From assembly GCA_946699065.1 (NCBI GenBank), contig CAMPDV010000116.1, positions 310,001 through 374,000 of the forward strand: a stretch of 64,000 nt of DNA, read 5' to 3'. Shown one piece after another: positions 1 to 12,096 of the stretch; position 1 is the stretch's first letter, and the number at the start of each line of letters is the position of its first letter. The DNA is from Loxodes magnus. Lineage: Eukaryota > Ciliophora > Karyorelictea > Loxodida > Loxodidae. Both the position numbers and the translations under genes were made by a program. The notes beneath the pieces are model-generated. The model searched no databases, had not been told where the DNA came from, and saw nothing but the letters and a program-made list of their open reading frames with translations.

Positions 1-2
1 CA

Positions 3-2069
3 AGTTAATGTTACAAATATGATATTAATGAAAATCAATGATATAAGGTAATAGGAGAAAATAAACTTTCTTAAAGAGGGAAAATAGCTATTGCAGGAAT
101 AGAAAGCAAAATAATGTCCTTTGGAGGATAAGCTAATGGAGTAGAGTCTTTCAACGACATGTTCGAGTATGATTTATCTACTGAAAAAGTAACAGTTTGA
201 GACGCAAATAAAGATGATCCTTTGTATCCAAATAAGATATATGGACATTCAATGGTATATTATTAAAAAAAATTCATCATTTTTGGTGGAATAGCAAGAG
301 TAGGAGAAACTGCTTTAGAAGGAATGTCTCAAAAAGAGATTAGAATTTATAATTTGGATTGCCCATATGATCAATGCAAATGGAATTGTAGTATGGGTAC
401 TGATAGCACGAATTAATGTAAGTACTGCTCAAGAGGAACATATTGAAATAATTTTTAGTGCGCTCAATGCGTAAAAGGAACAGAAAATAAAGTCGAAGCC
501 GCAAGCTCCTTTAAGTTTTGCTAGCCATGTCCTTATGGAACATTTAGTAATGAAACTGGAACAAAAAAATGCAAACAGTGTCCTTAAGGTTTATATTGCT
601 AAATAGGCTCATAATTTCCATAACAAAACATGCCAGATATAAATGTTTATAGCCAGCAACCAGAAATAAAAATAGAAGATAAGGAAGAAATCATTGATAT
701 AATAGTGATAATAGCAATTGTAATGGCTTGCGTAATTTTTATTTTCTTAGTTATTCTAGCTTGCTGAGAAAAAAGTTTAGTTATGCTAAAAGCGATTGAT
801 GATTACTTCTTTTATCATAATTACTCATAGCAATAGCCCATGAAGGTTTCATATTCTTCTTTTGGAGGATTTTGTACCTTTTGTGTTATGGTTTTCACGT
901 TTGGAATAGTAGCTCTTATATTAGTACTGTTTGCCAAAAATAATTAGTTAGAAATTAAGACTTTACTTCCCGTTTTGGTGTTACAAGAAACGTTTTCGAA
1001 TATATAAGGAGATTTCAATATAAAAATAGCATTTCAATCATACTAAGGTTAATGCGTTAAAGATTAAAACCTCACAAATGAATGGGTAGAATGTTACTCT
1101 ACGTAATTTTCGTATAGTAATATAGAAATTGACCAATTAAAAGGAGGCTGATCTGATCCTTAATGCTACTTAGATAATATTTATTTATAATGCATAGTGC
1201 AAATATAATGCTATGGTTGTAATATTAAATAGCAAGGATTAATTATTTTTAAATAATAAGAATAAGGAGCCTAAGCAAGATCTATTCAATTTAATATAAC
1301 TTCTACATCAAGCATCCCTAATAAATTGAGCTAAATATCCGCTATTGTAGTACCACCTACAAATTTTATCTTTATAGGTCCTTCGCCAACTCTTCTAATG
1401 TTATTTATTTTTCCTTCAGTTTTCGAATCATAAATAGATGGAGATCCGGAAACAGAAACAGGATATCACATAATGCTTTAAAATAAATATTGAAAAATGG
1501 GAAGTTAATTTACCTCAACTCAGTAGTAATTTACTTATGGTGTATCTGCTGGTATTTCCTTGCAAGTATCTGAAGAAGGAGTTAGAACAGCAAGAGCTTA
1601 TAAATAGGAATGAACTATCTTAATAGTTACTTTACTAGGCTGCACTATAGGAATATATTACTTTTTTGGATTGTTCATGAGAAAACTGGAGCGAATACTC
1701 TTAATCATCATATTCTATTTTGAAGAGAAGGCTAAAAAGTATTAGCCATAGTATGACTATATAAAGACTCATTTGGAGGGAAAGGTATAGGAAAATGAAC
1801 TTATTTCTTGGAAAGAATTAACTTATGAGCAAAAGAAGAAAATCTACGAACAAACTGGATGCAAATAAAAAAAAGTAGCATTTGATTCTTAAAATCAAAG
1901 CTAAAAAGGCAAAAAGTGAAGAAAAATTTGCTGCTAAAAGAAGACTTAGAAGAAAAAGAAAGATCCTAGGCATTTATCTACTGAAGCAAGCGAATAAAAT
2001 TCTTTGAACTCAAATGGAAGTACTAAAGATATGAATTAGAAGAATGGAGAAAAAGTAAATAAAAGCTGA
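3..2069 (+). CDS. Kelch plus cysteine-rich multi-TM membrane protein (5' partial)
   Basis: The frame is open from the window edge to a UGA at 2067-2069, about 689 codons, with no start in the window. Many UAA/UAG (Gln) and several UGA (Trp, e.g. in LACWEK and GGWSDP) lie in frame. Order seen: kelch-type repeats with FGG motifs (about residues 1-110), a GCC2/GCC3-like cysteine-rich segment of CxxC and CPxG motifs (about 125-205), then hydrophobic spans near residues 230-254, 286-310 and 539-560, and a Lys-rich tail. It is probably a surface or contractile-vacuole type membrane receptor with a luminal kelch/Cys-rich head, a combination I associate with ciliate membrane-protein expansions. Ligand and function cannot be named. 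No mini-intron was needed to keep the frame. Confidence 0.75.
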
Positions 2070-2703
2070 AATACAAAATTTTTAACTTTTATCTATTTTA
2101 TTTTTAATATTTCATTTTAAAGCTATTAACATTCTAGTTCTAGTAGATAAAACTTTCCTAAAAATATTAAGATTTATTCGATCTAAGTTTTTGCTTACAT
2201 TTTTTAAAAAAATAAAAACGTAGCTAATATTTCGGGTTTTGATCAATTTAACGAGTAAGTTTCAAATTAGTTTTGATAATTGCCTTCTTAATAACTTTTA
2301 TTAACTTAATTTTGTTTTTTATAGTGTTTAGGTTCTGAGGTTAAAACTTTAAACATTTCTAATATTCTAAAACTAAAAGTTCTATCATTTATTAGTCAGA
2401 TGACTAAATAAGAATTTTGTCTTTGAATTTCTTAATAATTAAAAGATAAATTAAATGTCTATAAAACTGAGGAATTTATGAGATCATCAAGATATGCTAG
2501 TAGCACTTTAATTTATCCCTTTATCTAAGAAAATAGTTGCTATGATGTTATGATTTATAAGCAAAGTAATTAAGATGAAAAGACGATAAAAGAATGTCAA
2601 GATAGAGTTTTAAGGATAAATAATTGACATAATGTTGATTGTGAAGATTTTAGAGCTAAAAATCTGATAAAATTAAGAAATTCGATTAAATGTTACTAAA
2701 AGA
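2070..2703. other. Intergenic, no firm gene
   Basis: AT-rich spacer between the first gene and the histone gene. From about 2342 a plus-strand frame reads plausibly (TLNISNILKLKVLS..., RVLRINNWHNVDCEDF) but has no homology I recognise and runs on through the antisense of histone H2B, so it may be a relic or chance. Confidence 0.4.
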
Positions 2704-3081
2704 TCAACCGACAAATTTCTGAACGGCTTTATTTCCCTCGCTTACAGCATGTTTAGCGAGTTCTCCAGGAAGTAGTAGTCTTACTGCAGTTTGAATTTCT
2801 TTAGAACTTAATGTTCTTTTTCTTCCATATCTTACTAGTCTGCTAGACTCAATTGCTAATTTATCGAAGGTATCATTAACAAATGAATTCATAATTGACA
2901 TTGATTTCTTAGAAATGCCTATTTCAGGATGGACTTGCTTTAAAACTTTGTAAATATAGAGCGAGAATGTTTCATGTCTCTTTTTCTTTAACCTTTTGGT
3001 ATTTTCTTCTTGCTTTTGATTGTTGCGAACAGTTTTTTAAGCTGGTTTTTTATCTGCAGCAGGAGCTTTCTTGGCACCCAT
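2704..3081 (-). CDS. Histone H2B
   Basis: 125 residues. Basic tail ([16 protein letters not shown]), then the histone fold with hallmark stretches [56 protein letters not shown] and [15 protein letters not shown], ending FVG-UGA at the place H2B should end. One in-frame UAA in the tail must be Gln. It packages nuclear DNA with H2A, H3 and H4. No intron. Start is the only ATG before the tail. This gene is good evidence that UGA ends proteins here and that UAA is sense. Confidence 0.97.
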
Positions 3082-3587
3082 TATTATTTTTATTTTAAAA
3101 GTCAGTTAAAAATTTAAATAAAATGCTAGAAAACTTTAAAATAAAACCCTACCAAAAATTACCTTCTAACATTAAGACCACACTTCATCTAAAACATCAC
3201 AAATATTTTAATTCAACTAACTAAATTTTAGCACTTTAAGATTAAATTTAGATACCGAAAACCACTTTAATAAGGAGACTGATTTCTGCAAATCTTGCAG
3301 ATATTGTTAGTTTTTGTAATTTATCCCTTTAATAAGATCAAACTAATAGTATCTATAGTTGCTTAAAACGCTAAGCACTAATTAAAGCGATTGCATGTAT
3401 TAATTTATTTGTAACTAATGATGCTTTTAAGTCTGAGAGTAAATGTATTTAACTTTCTAAATATTCTAAAGAGTATTTATATTTAGGCGCAAAGATATAT
3501 GAATTGCTTATAAAATAGAATCTTAAACTTAATAATTGAGCAAGAATAAAAAGATTTTAGAATAGAACTTAAAATATTTATGAGATA
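3082..3587. other. Intergenic spacer
   Basis: About 500 bp, AT-rich, between two minus-strand genes. It should hold the H2B promoter next to 3081, but I see no distinctive motif. Confidence 0.5.
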
Positions 3588-4271
3588 TCATTTTGTCTTG
3601 CTCTTCTTTTTACAGCAGCAATTTTTTAATCCTCTGAACCAATTTTGGAAGAACCACTGAGAACTAGGAGGTGCTTTTTTATCAACATATATCTCTGATT
3701 TAAACATTTTATTGTAAACATTTTTTTCTTTCCCTAGTTTCAAATCACACTTCGCTATTTTGTCCTATGCTTCTTTCTTCTCATTTTCATTTTCGCAGTA
3801 CTTGTTTAATATCACTTTAAATTGATTTTTCGCTGAAGAATATTCTCCGTTTTTAAAATAGGCGTTTGCTCTTCTCATAAAAGCACGCTTATTTGTAGGA
3901 TCCATTTATAATACAGTAGTACATAAAGTAATAGCTGTGTCATATTTTTCCTTTTAAAACATGCAAGCTGCCAAATTGTTTACTATAGGAATCTTTAAAT
4001 CCTAAATAACTTTCTGCTTTTATTCTTCAGTCCCAGTAAGATCTAAATAAAGTAAGTTCTCCATATACAAATTAATAGCTTAGTCAATTTAGTTTTCTTG
4101 ATATACTTTGTTTGCAGTCTATTTTTTCTCCATAGCCAGATCATATCTCTACTATCAATCTTTTCCACTAACTTCCTCTGCTACATTAGCTATTTTAGCT
4201 TTATATTCAGCTTATTGCTTGAACTCCTCAGTAGATCTACATTATCTAAACTTACATTTTCTATTTACCAT
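3588..4271 (-). CDS. TPR-repeat protein with C-terminal Cys/Lys tail
   Basis: 228 codons ending in UGA. Central TPR-like helices: DLAMEKKQTANKVYQENQ, QAINLYMENLLYLDL, IPIVNNLAACMFQKEKYDTA and DPTNKRAFMRRANAYFKNGE, the arrangement of FKBP/cyclophilin-type co-chaperone TPR domains. The C-terminus NWFRGLKNCCCKKKSKTK has three adjacent cysteines before a basic run, which suggests S-acylation and membrane anchoring (inference). The chosen ATG is the nearest upstream of the domain; the frame stays open further 5', so the N-terminus is uncertain. The partner is probably an Hsp90/Hsp70-type client, unproven. Confidence 0.75.
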
Positions 4272-5728
4272 CTTATGATCTTATTTCAGCTCCTGAATCC
4301 TATATTATCTGGCAAATATTTGATAAGTCTACCATTTTATGTGAATACCTCTTTATTTTAACCTCTTAAAAATACAAATTTTAAACCTTTATTATTCTAA
4401 CTTTTTGGAATTTACTAAGACAACTCAACTTATATATAATGTAAAGATTTATATCCTACTATAGATATCCAATGGCTTTACTTTTATGAGAAAGTATAGA
4501 AAGCATGCCTTTGCTATTTTATTAGGTCTTCTTGCTATTAAAGTTATTTTAGATAACTTTGTCATTTTTGCATCTTCTAGATTGTTCTATTTAGTATAAA
4601 TGCTAGAAAGAATAAACTTTGGATATTATAAATAGAACTAAACCTCTTTTATGAGCATTATATAGCTTAAATGATTGCTTAATATATATTTCATATTTAG
4701 ACTCTGACACTCCAAGTTAAGGCTTTTCTTAGAAATAAGCATTTAAATATTTTAGGTTAAGTAAAAAGGAGTCCAGCGATGCTTTAGAAATGAAATTGAA
4801 TAAAGATATTAAATTAAGGAAGGAGTATGTTTTATTGCTTTAAAGTGATAACATAAAAACTCAACTTATAATAATTATCCTAAAAGATACCTCTAGATAC
4901 TATTATTCTCATTAATAAAACCACAAAATTTAAGTTTTAATATAGCAAAATTATCTCAGCCATTCTTAGAATTAGACTTCAGATTTGATATATAAATCTT
5001 TTTCTCTCAACTTTATTAGTATTACTTATGTTTAAGCTATAGCATAAATTCACCCTTTTAGCATTAATATCCAAGTGTATACTATTATATAGTTAGCTTA
5101 TGATTATCCTTTTATATAGATATTAATTTTCCTTCTTATAGTTTAGTTTTAAGATTTCAAATCTATTAGTAATTTCAAAAATAATCACTATTTTTTAACT
5201 GAAAAGCTACTTTTTCAATCTTTACTAATATAAGATATTCTTCAGTTCTGGTTAGCAATGTTGGATGTATTGACAAGTGAATTTTTTGTTTATCATATAA
5301 AATACAGTAAAATCAGCTTATTTGGATATAAAGTTTCCACTTCTTAATCTAAAATAATTTTAGCTCTCTACTCTGTTAGCAATGCTTGGGTTATTAAATT
5401 AGCAAACACTATATCTCTTTAAGATGCTAATTACTAATTTCTCTATTAGAACTATCTAAATGCATTAGCTTTAATCTCTTATAGATGAATTAGTAAAATT
5501 ATGCTAAAAGCTTAACTTAGCTAGTATAAAAATACCAGGAAATTACTAAATCGTAAATGACTCTTGAATAGTCCTATTTTCCATGCTCTCTCTAAGGTAT
5601 GACAAGTAAATGAAAGGCCTAAGAAAAGTAATAAGGAAGACTATAGATGAATTAAAGTGAATAGGTTTAAATGATTAAGAGTAATGAATTTAAAAATAGA
5701 TTCAACTTATTAAATTTCTAAGTAAATA
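4272..5728. other. Long AT-rich intergenic region
   Basis: About 1.45 kb between divergently transcribed genes. No recognisable coding, RNA or repeat element seen. It should hold both promoters. Confidence 0.5.
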
Positions 5729-6938
5729 ATGGATTACAAAGAACTTCTAATATAAATCACCTTATGCGCATATAAAAAAGAACAATTGCCTTAAGAATTA
5801 AAAGAAAAACTTGAATAAGCTGTCACTGAAATTAAGCAGCAAAAAATATGTTCAGAACCCAACTGACTTACTATGTTACCATATTGCTTGTTTAGAGACC
5901 ATATTTTCCCTTTCTTCATAAAAGAAGATTAACTTGTCATCAGATAAGTGAATAAAGACTTAAAACTATGTGTCACTCATTGTTGAATTGATGTTCATTA
6001 AAAGCTAACCAAAGAATATGAATAAATTTTGCAATAAAACTAGAATTTGGAATAAAAGGCCTCTACTCAAGTTTAAACACATCCTAAAGTATCTGAAAGC
6101 TTACAGCAATATGAAAAAGACTTGAAAAATTTATAGATTCTTGAATAGGAAAAATGAACTGAGCTAAAATAGATTACACGTCCTCCAAGAAACTTAGTAT
6201 GGCTTGCTATGGTTCTAAATTTCCTTTTATAGGAAAAAAGGATAACAGAAGATTAATGAAGGTTTTTTTAGAAGAATATAGATAATGCAGTATAAATGTG
6301 CACTCAGTGTGATAAAGATAATTTAAAAATCCATAAGTAAGTGTTTACATAGAATCTAGCAAGCCAAAGAGCTTATAGAATAATAGCTAACTAGTGATAA
6401 ACAACCTCAGTTTGATGCTGCTCTAAAGCTGTTAGAGTGGGCCAAAAGTTTGATTAAATATAGAGAAGTTGTTGAAGAATGTAAAGGATAGGAATACTCA
6501 ACTGTGTAGGATGTTAAAGCTGGAGTTGAGTCTAATATTATTTATTATGATAAGTTGCTCAAAAAACTTACCTCCTAACTTCTTTATTTATCGTTTTAAA
6601 AAAATAGCTACTTTCAATTTACTCAGATATACTCTTCTAATTCCTTCAGTTCCTAATTTAAATTATTTCATAAAATCAAATTAGCTGCTATGTCCAATGA
6701 AAAACTACTAGTTATAAACTAAAAATAGCAACTTAATTTTGATATATAAAGGTAAAGCAAGCGATAGAGTAAAAAAGCAGAGGAGTCGAATGCAAAGAGG
6801 TAGTATTAATAATCCTTTAACTAATTTAAGAATACTTCACTATTATATTTCCCTATCCAATGCTTTTAAGCTTGTGAAGTAATATTAATAAGCTATTTAA
6901 TATAATCAAACACCATTTATTTCTATTTTAAAGTTTGA
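5729..6938 (+). CDS. F-box protein with dynein-stalk-like C-terminal region (one 16-nt intron)
   Basis: Exon 1 starts MDYKELLIQI. An F-box-like segment follows at about residues 46-78 (WLTMLPYCLFRDHIFPFF, then DQLVIRQVNKDLKLC), then a coiled coil. From about residue 150 comes a region patterned like the dynein heavy-chain stalk/microtubule-binding unit: RPPRNLVWLAMVLNFLLQEK, DQWRFFQKNIDNA, DKDNLKIHKIQQAKELIEQQ, FDAALKLLEWAKSLIKY. Removing the 16-nt intron at 6337-6352 joins the two frames exactly inside this domain. F-box proteins recruit substrates to SCF ubiquitin ligases; the stalk-like part could bind microtubules or be a fold relic. The UGA at 6936 is the first in frame; the last 60 or so residues are low-complexity and the true end may be earlier. 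Confidence 0.7.
6337..6352 (+). other. 16-nt spliceosomal intron
   Basis: GTAAGTGTTTACATAG. Removal shifts the downstream frame by +1 and joins KDNLKIHK to IQQAKELIEQQ, both halves of one domain. Confidence 0.85.
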
Positions 6939-9111
6939 AGTATCTTTATATGTTTTATTTTAACATCTCTATTATTTTATCTTTTTTAATGGTTTGAATA
7001 AAAGGAAATATAATATCTCTTTTAATTTGATAAAAAAGGAATTAATAAATAAAAGAAATATACTTGGAACTAATTTTACAATAAGGGTACATAAATGCAA
7101 AAGCATAATTTAAAGGTTACTTAAATAATATAAGAGCACTATTATTTTATATAGTAATAAGTATTGCATATATCATTTATGATGCATTCTTCATTCCAAA
7201 GTTTTATGTTCTTTAAAGGAGAATATTCTTAAATAATTATCTATATAATTCTCCTTGGTATATAATCATATTGTTAGTTCTTAACTCCTTTTATTAAAAA
7301 TAATCCTTCAAATTAAAAGCTAACAGTATTAATTGATTTTAAGTGAAGGTACATTAAATACTTTCATGAGTGGAGCATATAAAATGAAATATCTAGATGT
7401 TTAATATACCTAGAATATTTTTATCGTTTTATGATTAATTTTCTAGATCTTTTCTTTCTTTTTAAAATAAGATAAGTGCTATTAAAATTCATAAAGGGAG
7501 TAAACTAAATAAAATCTATGATAATGAATATTAAAATAAGAAGATAAAACTAATTAATGAAGTTTGAATTACTTAAGCAAAAAGAAAGATTCTCGTTACA
7601 CATCTATAGATATCAGTAAAAGATAAATTAGTTCTTTATATTTTAATGCTCAACTATTAAATCTCAAATAGAGTATTAAGCTAAGTCATTAGTTCAATAA
7701 CTTTAAGGTTTTAGGATCAATATTAGTTTATAAGGTAAGACGAAAGATGTTCAACGTTTATATTTTTAACTATTTGGTTTTAAAAGTTAAAAGCTTATTT
7801 TCTAAATAAAATTGAATTGCAAAATTATTTTATATTATCTATTAATTCACCACCTCAATGCCTTTTCTTTTGTCTTCCAAAGAAAATTATGGTTTAGAAT
7901 AGAATTTATTTTGATATAGTACAATTAAGTTTATGAAATATTTTTTGATACTTTCTCAGAGATAAAATTAAATGAATAAATAAAGTTCACAAGCAAAGAT
8001 TTGATCTGCTTGGTATTATTTTAAATATAAGGGCTTTCCAGTTTTTGTTGAAAGTATCATATAAAAATTTCTCCTTAAATAACGAATAATTGGATGAAAA
8101 TTTGTTTAAGATATTATCTGCACAGGGATTACTTTTTACTTATTTCCTTTTAAACAAATTATCTTAGCATCACCCTTAATCATGCATTTGTCTATTTATC
8201 AGCAATATTATTAAAATATAAATTTATTTCCTAGTAATAAAATACTTTTTAAAATTCTATAAGTAATTCAAAAGGAAAATATATACACTATATTGCCAAA
8301 ATTATTTCTATCAATACATATACTCTAAAAATTGTATTTCCAATTTCATTAATCTTTAGTTTAAGTATTTAAAGGTTTATTTCAGACAAAATTAACAGAC
8401 CTCTCCTATTTTATGTAGTTCATATCTTTAATCACGAATTTGCTTTTTTATTTCTTCAGATAAGCTTTTTACCCCAGATAAATGGCTAATTTTATTACAA
8501 TAAAAGCTAATTTAATTTACTTTTTCCTTGTCTTTTTTATCCTTTTAACACTCTAATAGACATATATCCTCAAACTTCATCTGTTAATATTTTAGTTTCT
8601 AAATGTTCGTATAAGATAGCTAAATCTACGATTGATCGAGTTAAATCTTTTAAAAAAAACTAAACTATTAGTACATTTTGCTTTTAAGTATTTTATTAGA
8701 TATAAAAACAAGACAAAATAAGCTTCTTATAGATAAAAGCTGCTTAGATCTTATATTTGCAAATAAGATAATTTTCCTTTATTTAGCTTCTTTTAAATTC
8801 TTAAATCATCAAATTTATTCTAATTCTAATATATCACACAATTCATTTAAAATTTATCCTTCTATATAGCAGTTAAGCAAAGTGCTGAGTGTTAGTCTAT
8901 ATTATTGATACTTGTATGAATAAATAGTAGTAATAGACTCTAGTTTAGTTAGACTGCTTCTTAAAGAAAGGTTGATATGAATGCTAAATGATATTCCATA
9001 TAGTTATGATTTAATTATTTATATTTCTCTTTATTACTGAAAATGTACTAATATGACCTTTAGTAAAGGTTCTATCACTCCTATTTCTTCGCTAGGAAAT
9101 TAATTTAAGGC
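6939..9111. other. Long AT-rich intergenic region
   Basis: About 2.2 kb with no domain-bearing frame on either strand. Short hydrophobic ORFs here look like chance products of AT-rich DNA. Confidence 0.5.
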
Positions 9112-12096
9112 ATGCCCTTCAAGAATATTATTCATCAGAAAAGCACAAGATATTAGAATCAACTAACTGGATGATAAAGCTTGGAATAAAGAAGTTCAAA
9201 TGCAGGTTAATTAGCTTTAGAGAAAACTACTATTGGTAATTAGTTCTCATCTTGCACTGAAGAAAACTAGTTCAATTTGAGTGAGATTTAATAGTAAGTT
9301 CCTGATCTAAATATTAAAAAGAATTCCATTGATCTATTGAAGAAAAAAGCAGCTTCATAGAGGTCTGGAGATATATAATTTACCCTTTCTGACTCTCCTA
9401 AAAACCTCACTTTGATAGGAGGGAAATTTAGTAAAGCTGAGATGTAACTCTTAGAAAGAAGAAGGTAAAGTACAGTTAAAGAAATTTCTATAAAGAAGAT
9501 ATAAGAAAAGGTGCAAAATGTTAATAACTTTCCTTTATTGAGACTTCATAACAAATTTAGAGTTAAATGAGATATTTTTATTATGCTTCTAGCAGCTTGG
9601 AATTGTGTTCAGTTTCCTTTTCTGGTAGCTTTTGAATAGTAGTAATCCATTAACATTGAAATAACTGATACAATTGTGGATTTTCTTTTCTTCATTGACA
9701 TTTTGCTCAATTTTCGAACTACCGCAATCAATCCAAAAACAGGTGATGAATTAACTGAACCAAGTTAAATAGCCTAGCATTATATTAAATCTTGGAAGTT
9801 TGTTATTGATGTATTAGCAGTAATTCCAATTGATATGATTTTAATGCTATTTATAGAATAAAAAGGAAAGAGCATTAAACTAATAGCCCTTTCAAAGCTT
9901 ATTAGAATTGCACGTTTAGGTAGAATTATTACTTATATGCGTGCATAGGAGGATGTTAAGTTATCCCTAAGATTAGGCTAACTTTTTTTCTTCTTGCTTC
10001 TTTATATTCACTTCGTAGCCTGTATTTGGTATATACTCATAGACCTGGAAGATAATGTAGGCACTTTCAAAGAATGAATTCCTCCAACTGATTTTAGTTT
10101 TAAATCAACTAATTTTTGAAAATCAAATAGTGTGTCAAAATATTGTATGGTTTACTACTATTCAGTGCAAATGCTAATAGCAAGTGATTTAGGATGTCGA
10201 ACAACGTGGGAATTAGTGTTTTGCACATTGTGTATTCTAATAGGTGCAGTAATAGCAGCAGTTATGTTTGGTAATATGGCGCTTATAATGGGAAATCTTA
10301 ATAGAAAATGAACAAGATTGCAAGAAAAGTAAGACATTGCTAATAACGCTATGAAAAACTTGAAACTCAATGAAGATGTTCAAGAGAACGTTTTAGATTT
10401 TATCGCATATACCTATAATAACTAAGACAATGAGTATCAATTCGAAAATTTCATTTCCTTTTTAAGTCCAAGTCTTAAGTAAGAAGTATATCAATGGATC
10501 TATAAGCAGCTACTTCAACAAAATGACTTGTTCTTTAACTATGAAGCATTACATCAATTCCTTATTAGCAAATTTACCAATTTATATGCTTCGCCTGAAA
10601 CAGATATCATTACATAGGGAGATAAAAAGGCTGATTAGATGTATTTCCTTATAAGAGGTGAGTGTGTTGTACTTGTTTCGGATCTATATAGTAAATAATA
10701 CAGGGTATGCTTTCTTGGTCTTGGAGCCATGTTTGGAGAAGTTTCTTTAATTACCCATTTCCCTAGAACAGCAACAGTGAGATCATTAAATTACAATTTC
10801 TTAGCAGTTTTAGTAAGAGAGAATTTCTAGAAAATGATAAGTTAGTTTCCTAAAGCAAAGTAGCTGCTAAGGAAAGGAATGTAAACATATAATGACTAAT
10901 TAAAGCATCAACACATAGAAATGCTATAGTAAGTCCCTTACTTTAATCAAGCTTCGTAAGCTCTTCTTCAAGACATTTATTATATCCTTAAACCTTTTAA
11001 TGTCAAAACTGATTAATACCTGTTCTTACCTGGCCAAAAAATAAACAATATAGTGATAATTCTAGAAGGCAAACTATAAATATCTTTGACGATAAACGAA
11101 AAAAGCCTATGATTTTTAACTTAAGGATGGTTAAGCTAGAAAGCTCTTAATATTTAAAACATTATCAAAAATAGGATGAATAAAGACATGCTTTAAATAA
11201 GAAGGGTTGAAGTCCCAAGACTTAAAGATAGAGTCTAGGTTATACCTTCTAAGGATGAGTTTGGAATATATTCTAATAATGTAGAATAAAAGAACTAAAA
11301 TTAGGATAGTTTGAAATATCCTGCTGAAATTGACTTAGAAAAACTGGGGAAGGGGAGTGTTTTATTCCCTTATTCTATTTTTTAAAATGAATGCTTCCAA
11401 GTCTAAGGAAAGTGCTTACATCATATTATAGGGTTTAAGATATCCAAAAGAAAAATAATAGAAAGACTGAGAGATAATTAAGTCATTCTTAAGTAAGTTT
11501 TAGATACATTGCAACGTTTCGGAGCTTTAGGTCCACCTTTGAATGACTTCGCAAATGCACAATAAGAGACAGGATATATAACAAAGTTTAGACAAATCGT
11601 TCTAGATATCTTGCAAAGAAAACGCAATGAAAGATTTTTAAAAGCAAGAGTTAATATCTATTCTGTTTTAAATAAAATCCAGAAAATTAGCCAAAAAGAT
11701 ACCAGATCTTTGACTTAAGAGGAATTAAGAAGACATAAAGAGCAAAATGAAACATAGTCGCTACAATAATTAGCTATTGACGCTGCTTAAAAGGCTATAA
11801 AGCATATAGAGAACTAAAATAGCTAACTAGTCTACGTTTAATCTTAACTAAACCTTCTCAAGAATAAGTTTCGTCAAGTCACTGAAGTAAAGCAATAAAG
11901 AGATAACTTTTCGGAAGGAAAGGTAAAAAGTGGAAATATAAGTTTTATGCAAGTGGATACTTGTAATGAGGAAGAAAGTATAATAATTAATGATTAAAAA
12001 ATTATGTTCACATAAATATTCCCTGACAATAATACTAAAATCGGTCATACCATCTTGTTGTCCAATGTTCTAAACTTTCGTTAATTAGTTGATTGA
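9112..12096 (+). CDS. Cyclic-nucleotide-gated-type 6-TM channel with two cNBDs and atypical pore
   Basis: 994 residues, no intron, UGA stop. Gln-rich N-terminus (1-150). S1 begins WDIFIMLLAAWN (about 150), S3 has DFLFFIDILLNFR, and S4 is SKLIRIARLGRIITYMRA (about 261-278). The pore loop is YYYSVQMLIASDLGCRTTWE (about 347-366), then S6 GAVIAAVMFGNMALIMGN. C-linker and a first cNBD follow, with GAMFGEVSLITHFPRTATVR at about 539-558, then a second cNBD-like region (ADQ.. replaced by TDQYLFLPGQKINNIVIILE). Several Trp are UGA (VKWDIF, KEWIPP, NRKWTR). The family conducts K+ or mixed cations at the cell or ciliary membrane. The K+ filter TxGYG is absent, so selectivity may differ. The last 89 bp overlap the convergent PI4-kinase gene. 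Confidence 0.9.

Noticed and set aside
2342..2760. Plus-strand ORF ahead of histone H2B
   Set aside because: Reads plausibly but has no domain and continues through the antisense of the whole H2B gene, so it cannot be bounded.
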